Shown here one piece after another: positions 17,132 to 26,200 of a DNA stretch of 64,000 nt (the first letter of the stretch is position 1; each line of letters starts with the position of its first letter). The notes under the pieces were generated by a model. The model was not told the DNA's origin. It did no database searches and saw only the letters and a program-made list of their open reading frames with translations. This DNA comes from Lewinellaceae bacterium. Lineage in GTDB: Bacteria; Bacteroidota; Bacteroidia; Chitinophagales; Saprospiraceae. Where the stretch lies: positions 496,001 to 560,000 of the forward strand of contig JACJYE010000002.1 of the NCBI GenBank assembly GCA_020636255.1, read 5' to 3'. A program made the translations under genes and the position numbers.

Positions 17132-19117
17132 TCACTCAATAATCTTAAACGTAGTACGCCTGTTCTGCTGGTGTTCGTCTTCTGTACAGCGGTTGCACAG
17201 GCAATCCACTTCGGGCTGGCTTTCGCCATACCCGCGGGCTACAAGCCGCCCGGGGTCTATACCTTTTGATATGAGGTAATCGACGGCCGATTGGGCGCGT
17301 TTCTGGGAAAGTTCCTCGTTGTAACGCGTGGCGCCGCGGCAGTCGGTATGCGACCCCAGCTGAATGCGGATGGCGGGGTTGAGCTTCAGGTTGCGCGCCA
17401 GCTCGTCGAGGGTGGGCTTGGCGTCGTCGCGGATGTCCCATTTATCGAAATCGTAGTAGATATTTTCGAGGCGGATCTCCCTGTCGAAGAAGATGCGGTC
17501 CAGGACGATCTCGATCTCAAAGGTTTGGACGGGGTTGTCGGGGTCGCGCCCGATACCTTTGGTAGAGAAAGATTCCGCATTATTCAGGTACTGTTCTTTG
17601 GAGGCCAGGAAGTCGTAATCCGTATCTTCCTGCAACTGGAGGCTGAACTGGCCGTTCTCTCCTACCGTTACCGTTTCTTTCTGGCGCCCGTACTGGATCT
17701 CCACCTGAGCGCCTGGCAGCAGCTTGCGGCCGAGCACTTTGCTGTTGGGGTTGGTGGGGTCTTCATAGATCTTTTCCAGCACATAACCTTCGAGTAAAAG
17801 CTTGTAGTCTTCCGGTTTGGGCTCTTCTTTCTGGGCTACAGGGGGCGCCGGAGGCGGCGGCACCTTTCTCCATCGATAGATATCGTCGCTACCCCTGCCA
17901 TCCTCGCGCGTGGAGGTAAAATAGCCCTGCTGCAGTACACCTTCGGGTTCAGGGCTTTCGTAGTCGATGATAAAGCCAAAATCGTCGCCACCGGAATTGA
18001 TCGGGGCCTTGAGGTTGTAAGGCGGCCCCCAGGAGCCATTAGCCATTTTCACCGAGCGGAAAATGTCGAGCCCCCCCATGCCGGTATGGCTATCGGAAGC
18101 GAAGTAGAGGGTATCCGCGTCGATAAAGGGAAATTTCTCGTCGCCCTGTGTATTGATCACGCGGCTGAGCAGGATGGGGTTGCCCCATTCGCCGTCGGCC
18201 TGCCGTTCGGAGGCGTAGATATCCCAGCCACCCCAGCCTTCGGGGTCATCGGAAGCGAAATAAAGGATGCTGCCATCGGGTGAAAGACTGGGGTGTACAT
18301 AGTTGACCCCGTCTTTCATGAAGTTGAGCATATACGGCACCGACCAGCTGCCGGCGCTGCCTTCGCTGACGAGTATCCGGCAATAGTCGACAGCATCTTT
18401 TTTACCGCCGAAACAGCGGGTAAAGTACATTTCCGTAAAATCCTGGTTGAAAGCTGCGGTGCCTTCGTTGTTCTCGGTATTGAGGGCGGGGTCGAAACCG
18501 GAGATGCTGTTGGAACCCAGGTCGACCAGGAACAGGTCGGAAAAGGCGTTGCCGGTCCAGTTGTACACCTTATCGCCGGTAGCGGCGGTGCGATCGGAGG
18601 AAAACACCAGTTGGTTGGCTTTATACAATACCGGAGCGTAGTCGGAATTGCCCGAATTGAAGGGCATCAGTTCGATCTCGTACTCCGGGGGCAGCTTGGC
18701 CCAGCCCAGAGCGACCTCACAGGCGCTGATCTCGCGGCGGTACTCGTAAGGGCTCCCTATCTCGATGCCGAGGTCTTTGAACGCGCGCATTGCTTCGTCA
18801 TAACGCTGGGCTTCTTTGAGCGCGTAGGCATAGCCTTTCAGGGCATCCACGCCGTACTGGTTGTCGTACGCGATGCGGTACCAGGGGATAGACTGATCGC
18901 TTTTGTTTAAATGCTTGTACGATTCTCCGATGATGTAGGCCAGCTTGCCCTTTTCCACGCGGCTTTTTTCCTTTTCATATTCTTTTTCCAGCATCCTGGC
19001 TGCGACGGCATATTGCTTTACGTCGAAGGCCGTGCGGCCGTCGTGTACTTTTTGGGTATAGGAACAACCGGTTAGCAGGGCGATCAGAAGCGCGAGAAGC
19101 GTAAGGTTTTTATACAT
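17132..19117 (-). CDS. PorE-like OmpA lipoprotein (TPR, PD40 propeller, CRD, OmpA)
   Basis: 661 aa lipoprotein with lipobox LLTGC (Cys18). Domains in order: TPR-like helices (about 25-150), a PD40/WD40-like beta-propeller (about 165-410, with repeats such as HPSLSPDGSILYFASD and DADTLYFASDSHTGMGGLDIF), a Pro-rich linker, a carboxypeptidase-regulatory-like domain (about 430-520), and an OmpA peptidoglycan-binding domain (about 545-661: YYDFDKWDIRDDAKPTLDELA, GSHTDCRGATRYNEELSQKRAQSAVDYL, RRTTFKI). Order and length match T9SS component PorE of Porphyromonas (about 680 aa), which ties the PorK/L/M/N machinery to peptidoglycan. Bacteroidota carry paralogues with the same layout, so orthology is likely but unproven. 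The many T9SS cargo genes nearby fit. The ATG lies about 12 nt from a perfect 52-bp palindrome. Confidence 0.85.
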   Translation of the reverse strand: MYKNLTLLALLIALLTGCSYTQKVHDGRTAFDVKQYAVAARMLEKEYEKEKSRVEKGKLAYIIGESYKHLNKSDQSIPWYRIAYDNQYGVDALKGYAYALKEAQRYDEAMRAFKDLGIEIGSPYEYRREISACEVALGWAKLPPEYEIELMPFNSGNSDYAPVLYKANQLVFSSDRTAATGDKVYNWTGNAFSDLFLVDLGSNSISGFDPALNTENNEGTAAFNQDFTEMYFTRCFGGKKDAVDYCRILVSEGSAGSWSVPYMLNFMKDGVNYVHPSLSPDGSILYFASDDPEGWGGWDIYASERQADGEWGNPILLSRVINTQGDEKFPFIDADTLYFASDSHTGMGGLDIFRSVKMANGSWGPPYNLKAPINSGGDDFGFIIDYESPEPEGVLQQGYFTSTREDGRGSDDIYRWRKVPPPPAPPVAQKEEPKPEDYKLLLEGYVLEKIYEDPTNPNSKVLGRKLLPGAQVEIQYGRQKETVTVGENGQFSLQLQEDTDYDFLASKEQYLNNAESFSTKGIGRDPDNPVQTFEIEIVLDRIFFDREIRLENIYYDFDKWDIRDDAKPTLDELARNLKLNPAIRIQLGSHTDCRGATRYNEELSQKRAQSAVDYLISKGIDPGRLVARGYGESQPEVDCLCNRCTEDEHQQNRRTTFKIIE

Positions 19118-19128
19118 GCTACAGCGTT

Positions 19129-19180
19129 TTTTTTTGGTAGGGATGCCATCCCTTAAGGGATGGCATCCCTACCAAAAAAA
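19129..19180. repeat. Perfect 52-bp palindrome in the PorE-like leader
   Basis: The sequence is perfectly self-complementary about position 19154.5, with arms TTTTTTTGGTAGGGATGCCA and its complement meeting at CCCTTAAGGG. The ends read T-run/stem/A-run on both strands, so it is not an intrinsic terminator. It lies between the RidA-like stop (19232) and the PorE-like ATG (19117), where the terminal A-run would also serve as an A-rich ribosome-binding region. Confidence 0.9.
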
Positions 19181-19231
19181 CGCCGGGGGCATCCTTTTGT
19201 TGCCGGCCCCTGAATGCGAAAGCATCAAATG

Positions 19232-19618
19232 TCAGCCGATAACCGCATCCACTTCTACCTCGACCAGTAATTCCGGGCTGATCAGCCGGCTCACTTCTAC
19301 CATCGAGGTGGCCGGCATGATATGTCCGAAAGCTTCGCCATGGGCCCTGCCGATAGCTTCCCATTGGCTGATATCGGTCACGAATATCCGGGTCCGAACC
19401 ACCTGTTCCAGGGAAGCACCGGCCTGCTGCAAGGCCTTGCCAATCTTTTCCAGGATAAATTTCATTTGCCGGTAAGCGTCGCCTTGCCCAACCGTATGGC
19501 CGTGTTCATCGACAGCGGCGGTACCGGAAACAAAAACCTGGTTCCCTACCCGGATGGCGCGGGAATAACCGACGATGTCTTCCCAGGGTGCGCCGGAAGT
19601 TATGCGTTGTCTTTCCAT
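19232..19618 (-). CDS. RidA/YjgF-family protein with altered active site
   Basis: 128 aa, small cytoplasmic trimeric-fold protein. Family marks are VGNQVFVSGTAAVDEHG, a FILEKIGKALQQAGASLEQVVRTRIFVTDI-type helix/strand (residues about 54-83) and the terminal MPATSMVEVS...LVEVEVDAVI. RidA proper hydrolyses reactive 2-aminoacrylate and other imines using an Arg in the P-A-R-S motif and a Glu near the C-terminus. Here the motif reads P-A-T-S (Thr104) and the aligned acidic residue appears to be Asp124. It therefore probably belongs to one of the Rid subgroups without imine deaminase activity, and its job is unknown. It starts just downstream of the secDF terminator, so it must have its own promoter. 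Confidence 0.88.
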   Translation of the reverse strand: MERQRITSGAPWEDIVGYSRAIRVGNQVFVSGTAAVDEHGHTVGQGDAYRQMKFILEKIGKALQQAGASLEQVVRTRIFVTDISQWEAIGRAHGEAFGHIMPATSMVEVSRLISPELLVEVEVDAVIG

Positions 19619-19633
19619 AATATATGTGGTTTT

Positions 19634-19668
19634 AAAAAAAGAGGAGCCACCGCAAGCGGTGGCTCCTC
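19634..19668 (-). terminator. Intrinsic terminator of secDF
   Basis: On the minus strand a perfect 13-bp stem GAGGAGCCACCGC / GCGGTGGCTCCTC (19641-19653 with 19656-19668) is followed by a run of seven T residues (19640-19634). It begins about 30 bp after the secDF stop. Confidence 0.9.
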
Positions 19669-19698
19669 CCCTGTTATATCGGTTCTAAGAAATCGGGA

Positions 19699-22600
19699 TT
19701 AGCGGGCAACCGCTTTGGAGAACGATTTCTTCTTGTCGTCTTTTTTGCGGCTCTTTACTTCCTTGATCAGGTCGACGACCACCGCCGAAGCGATAAAGAC
19801 CGAGGAATAGGTACCGAAGAGGATACCCACCAGCAAGGCGAAGGCGAAACCTTTGATACTGCCGCCACCGAAAGCGAAAAGGGCCACGATCACGAAAAGG
19901 GTCGTACCCGAGGTGATCAGCGTCCGGCTCAGCGTATGGTTGATGGCCATGTTGAATATCTCCTTCTTGCTCTTCCCGGAATAGGTATTGATGAACTCCC
20001 GTATACGGTCAAATACGATTACGGTGTCGTTGACCGAGTAACCGATCACGGTCAGGATGGCCGCCACGAAGGCCTGGTCGATCTCCATGGAGAAAGGCAG
20101 GATACCATAAAACATGGAGAACATACCCAGCGTGATGATCACGTCGTGGAAGAGGGCAGCGACGGCGCCCATCGAGAACTGCCACTGGCTGAATCGGATA
20201 GCCAGGTAAAAGAAGATCAGCAGCAGGGCGAAGGTGGCCGATTTGAAGGAACTGCTCTGGATGTCGTCGGCAATGGTGGGCCCTACCTGGCTGGAGCTGG
20301 TAATGTGGGTGCCATTGCTGTCCGTCGCCTTGAACTGCTCGAGGTTCAGGCTGCCACCGGCTAACTCGTTAACCCCTTTGAACAGCTGGGCCGTTACGCG
20401 GTCGGGCGCATCATCGCTATCGTCGTTGATCAGGTAGCTGGTCGTAATATTAAAGGTGTTTTCCGTATCTACGACTTTCACGACAGGCGTGGCGCCATCG
20501 AATACCGGGGTCAGCGCTTCGCGCAGCTGCTGCGCGGTGAAGGCCTGTCCGCTCTCGAACTGAACGTTGTACGAATAACCACCCTTAAAGTCGACGCCCA
20601 GCTCGAAGCCGCGCACGGCGAAGGATACGATGCTCATCACGAGCAGCGCACCGGAGAAGATGTAGCCATACTTGCGGTAGCCCATCCAGTCGATGTTGAC
20701 ATTGCTCAGCAGTTTCTCCGACCAGCCGGTCCAGAACGACATGGACTTACCGCGCTTCTGTACCCAGTAATCGATCACCAGCCGGCCGACCAGCACAGCG
20801 GTGAACAACGAGGACAACACGCCGATGATCAACACAACGGCGAAACCGCGGATGGGGCCCAGGCCGAAGTAGGCCAGCACGAAGGCCGTAAGCAGTGTCG
20901 TTACGTTGGCGTCGATGATAGCGGAGTAGGAATGCTTAAACCCGTCGCCGATAGACGATAGCAGCGATTTCCCTTCCCGCAGTTCCTCCTTGATCCGCTC
21001 GTAGATGATCACGTTGGCGTCGACGGCCATACCGATGGTCAACACGATACCGGCGATGCCGGGCAGGGTCAGTACGGTTCCGTAGGAAGCCAGGGCGCCG
21101 AAGATGAAGAAGATGTTCAGCACCAGGGCGATGATGGAAACGATACCACCGCCGGCATAATAAGCCAGCATAAAGGCCAGTACGATTATGAAGCCGATGA
21201 TCAGGGCCCGTGCACTCCTGGCAATGTTTTCCTTACCGAGCGAGGGGCCTACCAGCGCTTCCTGGATGATCTTGGTTTCCGCCGGCAGCTTACCGATCTG
21301 CAGGATGTTGGCAAGGTCCTTGCCCTCCTGGATGGTGAAGTTACCCGTGATCTGGGAGTCACCCGTCAGGATAGGATTGATGACCCGGGGCGCGGAAACG
21401 ACCTCGTTATCGAGCACGATGGCGATCTCACGGTTGTTGTCCTGGGCAGCTTCCGTTGTCAGCTGGCCCCATATCTTGGCGCCGGTGTTATCCATTTTCA
21501 GGGAAACGGCAACCTGGTTGGTCTGAGGGTCGGGGTTGGCGCTGGCGTCCACGACATGGTCGCCCGTAAGGGCGGGTTTGCCATCGCGGCCCAGCTTGAT
21601 GCCGTAGAACTCGTAGTCATCGGTCATTTCACCCGTATCGTAGTTTTTCGTCGGGTCTTTGGACCAGCGGAAAACCATATCGCGCGGGAACAAGGCCCGC
21701 ACGTCGGGGCGGCTCAGCAGCGTATCGATGTAGCGGCGCTGGTTCTTCTTGGCCGTACCCAATACGGCCAGGCCCTGAGCACCGGTGGTATTCAGCGTAA
21801 AGACATCGAAAAGCGGGCCTCCGGTGAGGGAAGCATCATTGTATACGGTATCGACGCTGGCGATGAGGGTGCTGTCAACATTGCCGATCGAATCGACGGC
21901 ATAAGTCGTATCGATGCGCAGGATGGTGCGCTCCTCGTTTTGGCCGGAGCCCATGGTCTGAGCCAGGCGCTGGTTAGCCTGAACAAAGGCTTCCTGTACA
22001 CCGGCATCGTTGATGCGAAAGACGTTCCAGAACTCCAGTTTGGCAGCTGCCTGCAGGAAGTTGCGGGCGCGTTCGGGGTTGTCGATACCAGGCAGTTCCA
22101 CGACGATGAGGTCGCGGGCCGCGTCGAGGGAAACGTTGGGCTGGGTAACCCCCAGCTTGTCGATGCGTTCTTTAAGCAGCTTGAAAGTCAGGTCGACGGT
22201 TTCGTCCGCCTTACTACGTATAATGCGGATCACCTCAGCATCAGAGGTTTCGTAGTTGATCTGCTCACGCAGGGCTTCGTTGAGCGAAAAGATCGGTGCT
22301 AAGCGCTTATCGCCGGAGGTTTGGCTCCATGCGTTCGCGAAAAGGGTGACGAAATCTTCCTGTGCATTCTTCTGCGCTTGAGATGCTCTGTTCAACGCTT
22401 CTTGAAAGGTCGGATCCGTACTATCATTGGCCAATGCTCTAATAAACTCCCGCAAATCTACTTGTAACACTACGCTCATGCCGCCCTTGAGGTCGAGGCC
22501 AAGCGCCAGTTGCTGGGCTTTCAGCTCCTGATACGTGTAAGACTTGAGAAGAGGGATCTTGAATACCTCTTCCGATGACATGGAGTCCAGATATTCCGCG

Positions 22601-22776
22601 CGCTTCACTTTGAAAGCGGCCTTCTGGGCATCCTCAGGCATGTTCTGGGTCGCCAGGCGGGCGAACTCGTCAGCTTTTTTCTCCACCTTCTGTGTGGGAA
22701 GGATGAAAAAGTACTGAACGAGCGTCACCAGAGTCATGACCACAAGGAAGAACCGCACTACTCCTTTTCCTTGCAT
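19699..22776 (-). CDS. secDF: Protein translocase subunit SecDF (fused)
   Basis: 1025 aa inner-membrane protein that uses the proton-motive force to help complete Sec-dependent export. The SecD half has one N-terminal membrane segment (VVRFFLVVMTLVTLVQYFFIL), the LALGLDLKGGMSVVLQVD motif (near 92-109), large periplasmic P1 domains (about 115-510) and a five-segment membrane block (about 520-690) with the VLTIGMAVDANVIIYERIKEEL motif. The SecF half starts about 715 with VRGFELGVDFKGGYSYNVQF and ends with a second five-segment block containing ILTVIGYSVNDTVIVFDRIRE. Single-chain SecDF is normal for Bacteroidota. The periplasmic region carries extra insertions, as in relatives. It supplies export for the signal-peptide proteins that T9SS then moves outward. 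Start ATG at 22774-22776; terminator at 19634-19668. Confidence 0.97.
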   Translation of the reverse strand: MQGKGVVRFFLVVMTLVTLVQYFFILPTQKVEKKADEFARLATQNMPEDAQKAAFKVKRAEYLDSMSSEEVFKIPLLKSYTYQELKAQQLALGLDLKGGMSVVLQVDLREFIRALANDSTDPTFQEALNRASQAQKNAQEDFVTLFANAWSQTSGDKRLAPIFSLNEALREQINYETSDAEVIRIIRSKADETVDLTFKLLKERIDKLGVTQPNVSLDAARDLIVVELPGIDNPERARNFLQAAAKLEFWNVFRINDAGVQEAFVQANQRLAQTMGSGQNEERTILRIDTTYAVDSIGNVDSTLIASVDTVYNDASLTGGPLFDVFTLNTTGAQGLAVLGTAKKNQRRYIDTLLSRPDVRALFPRDMVFRWSKDPTKNYDTGEMTDDYEFYGIKLGRDGKPALTGDHVVDASANPDPQTNQVAVSLKMDNTGAKIWGQLTTEAAQDNNREIAIVLDNEVVSAPRVINPILTGDSQITGNFTIQEGKDLANILQIGKLPAETKIIQEALVGPSLGKENIARSARALIIGFIIVLAFMLAYYAGGGIVSIIALVLNIFFIFGALASYGTVLTLPGIAGIVLTIGMAVDANVIIYERIKEELREGKSLLSSIGDGFKHSYSAIIDANVTTLLTAFVLAYFGLGPIRGFAVVLIIGVLSSLFTAVLVGRLVIDYWVQKRGKSMSFWTGWSEKLLSNVNIDWMGYRKYGYIFSGALLVMSIVSFAVRGFELGVDFKGGYSYNVQFESGQAFTAQQLREALTPVFDGATPVVKVVDTENTFNITTSYLINDDSDDAPDRVTAQLFKGVNELAGGSLNLEQFKATDSNGTHITSSSQVGPTIADDIQSSSFKSATFALLLIFFYLAIRFSQWQFSMGAVAALFHDVIITLGMFSMFYGILPFSMEIDQAFVAAILTVIGYSVNDTVIVFDRIREFINTYSGKSKKEIFNMAINHTLSRTLITSGTTLFVIVALFAFGGGSIKGFAFALLVGILFGTYSSVFIASAVVVDLIKEVKSRKKDDKKKSFSKAVAR

Positions 22777-23213
22777 ACTCTAACGAACTTTTAGAAGGTT
22801 AAAAAATGAGCATCTTTAGCCATCTCCAGAGAACATAATCAATTGAAAAACATAGCTTTCTGACTTTTCTTTGGAGAAAAACTCCGCAAATATACGCCTT
22901 TTACGGGGGTTTGAAAATCCTTTATCGAAAAAATGGCGCCTTGGGAAAAATTAAGTGGGACTGCGCAAAAATCCGTAAATTTCGCATCTTAATATGGTGG
23001 GAAGGCAGTGGAGGTATAGCGGAACACAGGTGGCCTAAGCACAGAACTGATGTCCTAATGGAACAAAAGCTTCCAGCCTGCGCCACTTCGCATAATCCTC
23101 GAACTTGTTTTTTGAGGATTCCATACAACCTTTTGGCCTTTTGGCCTTACAACCCAAATAATCCCAGGCTGCCGGCTAAGGGGCGCCTTTCCGGTAGTAA
23201 AAAAACAGCTATT
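22777..23213. other. Divergent intergenic region secDF / FG-GAP-PKD gene
   Basis: It holds a minus-strand -7 box for secDF at 22887-22894. Near 23094-23120 is a hairpin AATCCTC/GAGGATT whose right side contains TTTTTTGAGGATTCC (23108-23122), shared with 31372-31386. A tandem TTTTGGCC lies near 23131-23146. An upstream in-frame TTG at 22911 would add 101 residues without homology before the signal peptide; I treat that part as non-coding. Confidence 0.5.
22887..22894 (-). promoter_or_regulatory. -7 box of secDF
   Basis: TATATTTG on the minus strand matches TAnnTTTG. An upstream TTTTC about 18 bp away is a weak -33 element. The leader would be about 105 nt. Confidence 0.45.
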
Positions 23214-26200
23214 ATGAGAATAACGCTACTATCCCTTTGTGCTTTTCTTCCCATCCTTGCCGCAGGCCAGATCAGCTTTTTCGATGCCAGTAACCGGCTG
23301 GATTTCAACACCCTGCGCAGCGGGGCTCCCATGGGCGTAGTAGATATGAACAGCGACGGGCTGGACGACATCGTACGCCTCGATGACAGGCGGCTGCTGT
23401 ATATCGAATACCAGCAGCCCGACACCACAGCCTTCATCGGAGCTTTCATCGCCGACCTCAACGGTATCAAATGGAGCCTTTGCGTAGCCGATGTAGACCA
23501 GAACGGCTACAATGATATCTTTACCGGCGGGCAATACAATAACCTTCACCTCGTGAAGGCCAATGCCGACGGCACCGCTTACTCCGTAAGTACCATCAAC
23601 AACCCTTCCATCTTCCTGCAGGGCTCGAATTTTTCCGATATTAACAACGACGGCGCTATCGATATCTTTGCCTGCCACGACGATGGCCTCAGCGTGCCAT
23701 TTCGCAACAACGGCAGCGGGTCTTTTGCAGCCGATTTCAGCCTCATCATGGCCGCCTCAACCGTTCCTTCCGACAACTCGGGCAATTATGGCTCCGTCTG
23801 GACGGATTATGACAACGACGGCGATATAGACCTGTATATTTCCAAATGCAAGCTAGGCGTTGATGATCCCACCGACGGGCGGCGGCTCAACCTCCTGTTC
23901 CAAAATGACGGCAACAATCACTATACCGATGTGGCGGCACAGGCCAATATCCAACCTTTCGCACAGTCATGGGCCTCCGATTTCGGCGATATCGACAATG
24001 ACGGCGACCTCGACTGCTTCATCATCAACCACGACATCAACAACGTGCTGTTCCGCAACAACGGCAACGGCACATTTACCGACTACACCTTCCCCAGCGG
24101 CCTGGTCATCGCTTTTCAGAGCGTAGGCATCGGCCTGCAGGCGAAGTTCGCCGACTTTGACAACGATGGTTTTATCGACCTCCTGTACACCACGGTCAGC
24201 GGCAACCATGCGATGTTGCGCAATAATGGCGACGGGACCTTCACCAAGATCACATCGGCCTTCCCGCTCAGCGGCGGCGCCCACCTGCACAGTGCAGCAG
24301 TAGGCGACCTCAACAACGACGGTTTCCTCGATGTCTATGCCGGCTTCGGCTTCAGCTATAACCAGGTGAGCAACGAGTCGGACCGCCTGTTTCTCAACAA
24401 CGGAAACGGCAACCACTATTCCAAGCTGCGCCTCCAGGGCGGCGCTTCCAATATCAACGGCATCGGCGCCAGGGTGGAGATCTATGGCAGCTGGGGCAAA
24501 CAGATACGCGAAGTACGCAGTGGCGAGAGTTATGGCATTATGAACTCTTTTACCACCCATTTCGGCCTTGGCGGCGCGACGAGCATCGACAGCCTTGTCG
24601 TGCGCTGGCCCTCCGGCAATATCGACCTATGGCCCAACCCGCCCGTCGACTCGCTGCTTTTTCTTGAGGAAGGCGACTACTGCCTGCCACAGGCAGCTTA
24701 TCAATATGATATCGACGACCTGGAGGTGAGCTTCATCGCCACCGGCGACCCGGGGATCAATGGCTGGCAATGGAATTTCGGCGATGGCATGACGGGCACG
24801 GGGCAGAACGTATCCCACCATTACGCCATGCCCGGAGACTACCAGGTGTGCCTGACCACTACGGGCAACTGCGGCCCGTCATTGTATTGCCAGCTGGTAT
24901 CCGTCAACTGCCTGGCGCCGGTGCCGGGTTTTGTTTTCGAGGCCGACGGCCTGGATATTTCCTTCCACGACCTCTCCTTCGGCAACCCGGAAACATGGGA
25001 ATGGGACTTCGGCGATGGTACGATGTCCACCGAACAGGCCCCTATCCACGGTTTTAATACACCTGGCAACTACTTCGTCTGCCTGACCGTGGCCAACGGC
25101 TGCGGCAACGCTACCGTCTGCCAGTTTGTTGTCGCCAGTTGCGGCAACGTGACCACTGCCTTTGACTATCAACCCGACGGCCTGAACGTGCAGTTCGAGG
25201 ACTATTCTTCTTCCGGTACGACGCAATGGATGTGGGATTTTGGCGATGGCATGACTTCAGGGCTGCAAAACCCGATGCACGAGTTCCCTGCCACCGGAAC
25301 GTACGAGGTATGCCTATCTATCAGCGGGGTGTGCGGCCAGGGGCAATACTGCACTACCGTAGACGTATCCTGTGCTCCCCCCAACTCCTTTTTCTTTTTT
25401 ACCCCCAGCGAACTAAGCGTGCAGTTCAACGACGATTCGGCCAATATGCCGGAGAGCTGGCAGTGGAGCTTTGGCGACGGAGCTTCTTCCACAGAACAGA
25501 GCCCCAACCATATTTACGCCCTTCCGGGCACCTACGAGGCCTGCCTCACGGCATCCAGCCGTTGTGGTGTCGGCGATACCATCTGCCGGCAGGTAGTGGT
25601 GTCCTGTACGCCGCCGCAGGCAGGGTTCAGTTTCACAAATAACGAGCTCACCGCCACTTTTACCGACATCTCCTCCAACCAGCCTACATCATGGCTTTGG
25701 ATCGTTGAAGGGCAGGACAGCACCACCGGGCCAAGCCTGCAATACACCTTCCCCGCACCAGGCGATTACGAAGTATGCCTGCAGGCGGGCAGTATTTGTG
25801 GCATGACGGAGAACTGCCAGGATATCAGTATCGATTGCGCCCTGCTGCAGCCCGGTTTCAGCTATCAGGCCGATGGCCTTACCCTCAGCTTCAGCGACAC
25901 CTCCGGCGCTGCCGTCACCAGCAGGCAATGGCGTTTTGGGGACAGCTTTGCCGGTACGGTAGCCAGCCCCGTGCACCTTTACACCCAACCCGGTGTTTAC
26001 GATGTATGCCTGAAGGTGTTCAACGTGTGCGGCGATAGCAGCGAATACTGCCAGGCGATCACCGTGAACTGCCTGCCACCGCAGGCCGCATTCGATCATG
26101 AGTCCAGCTTCCTGTCCATATCCTTTACCGATGCTACCGAAGGCGGGGCCAGCCAGTGGCACTGGGATTTCGGCGATGGCAATGGCTCAAACCAGCAGAA

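Noticed and set aside
19129..19180. Intrinsic terminator of the RidA-like gene
   Set aside because: The T-run precedes and the A-run follows the stem on both strands, opposite to what termination needs.
22911..23213. 101-residue N-terminal extension of the FG-GAP/PKD protein from a TTG
   Set aside because: It would bury a clear signal peptide starting at 23214 and covers the divergent promoter region of secDF.
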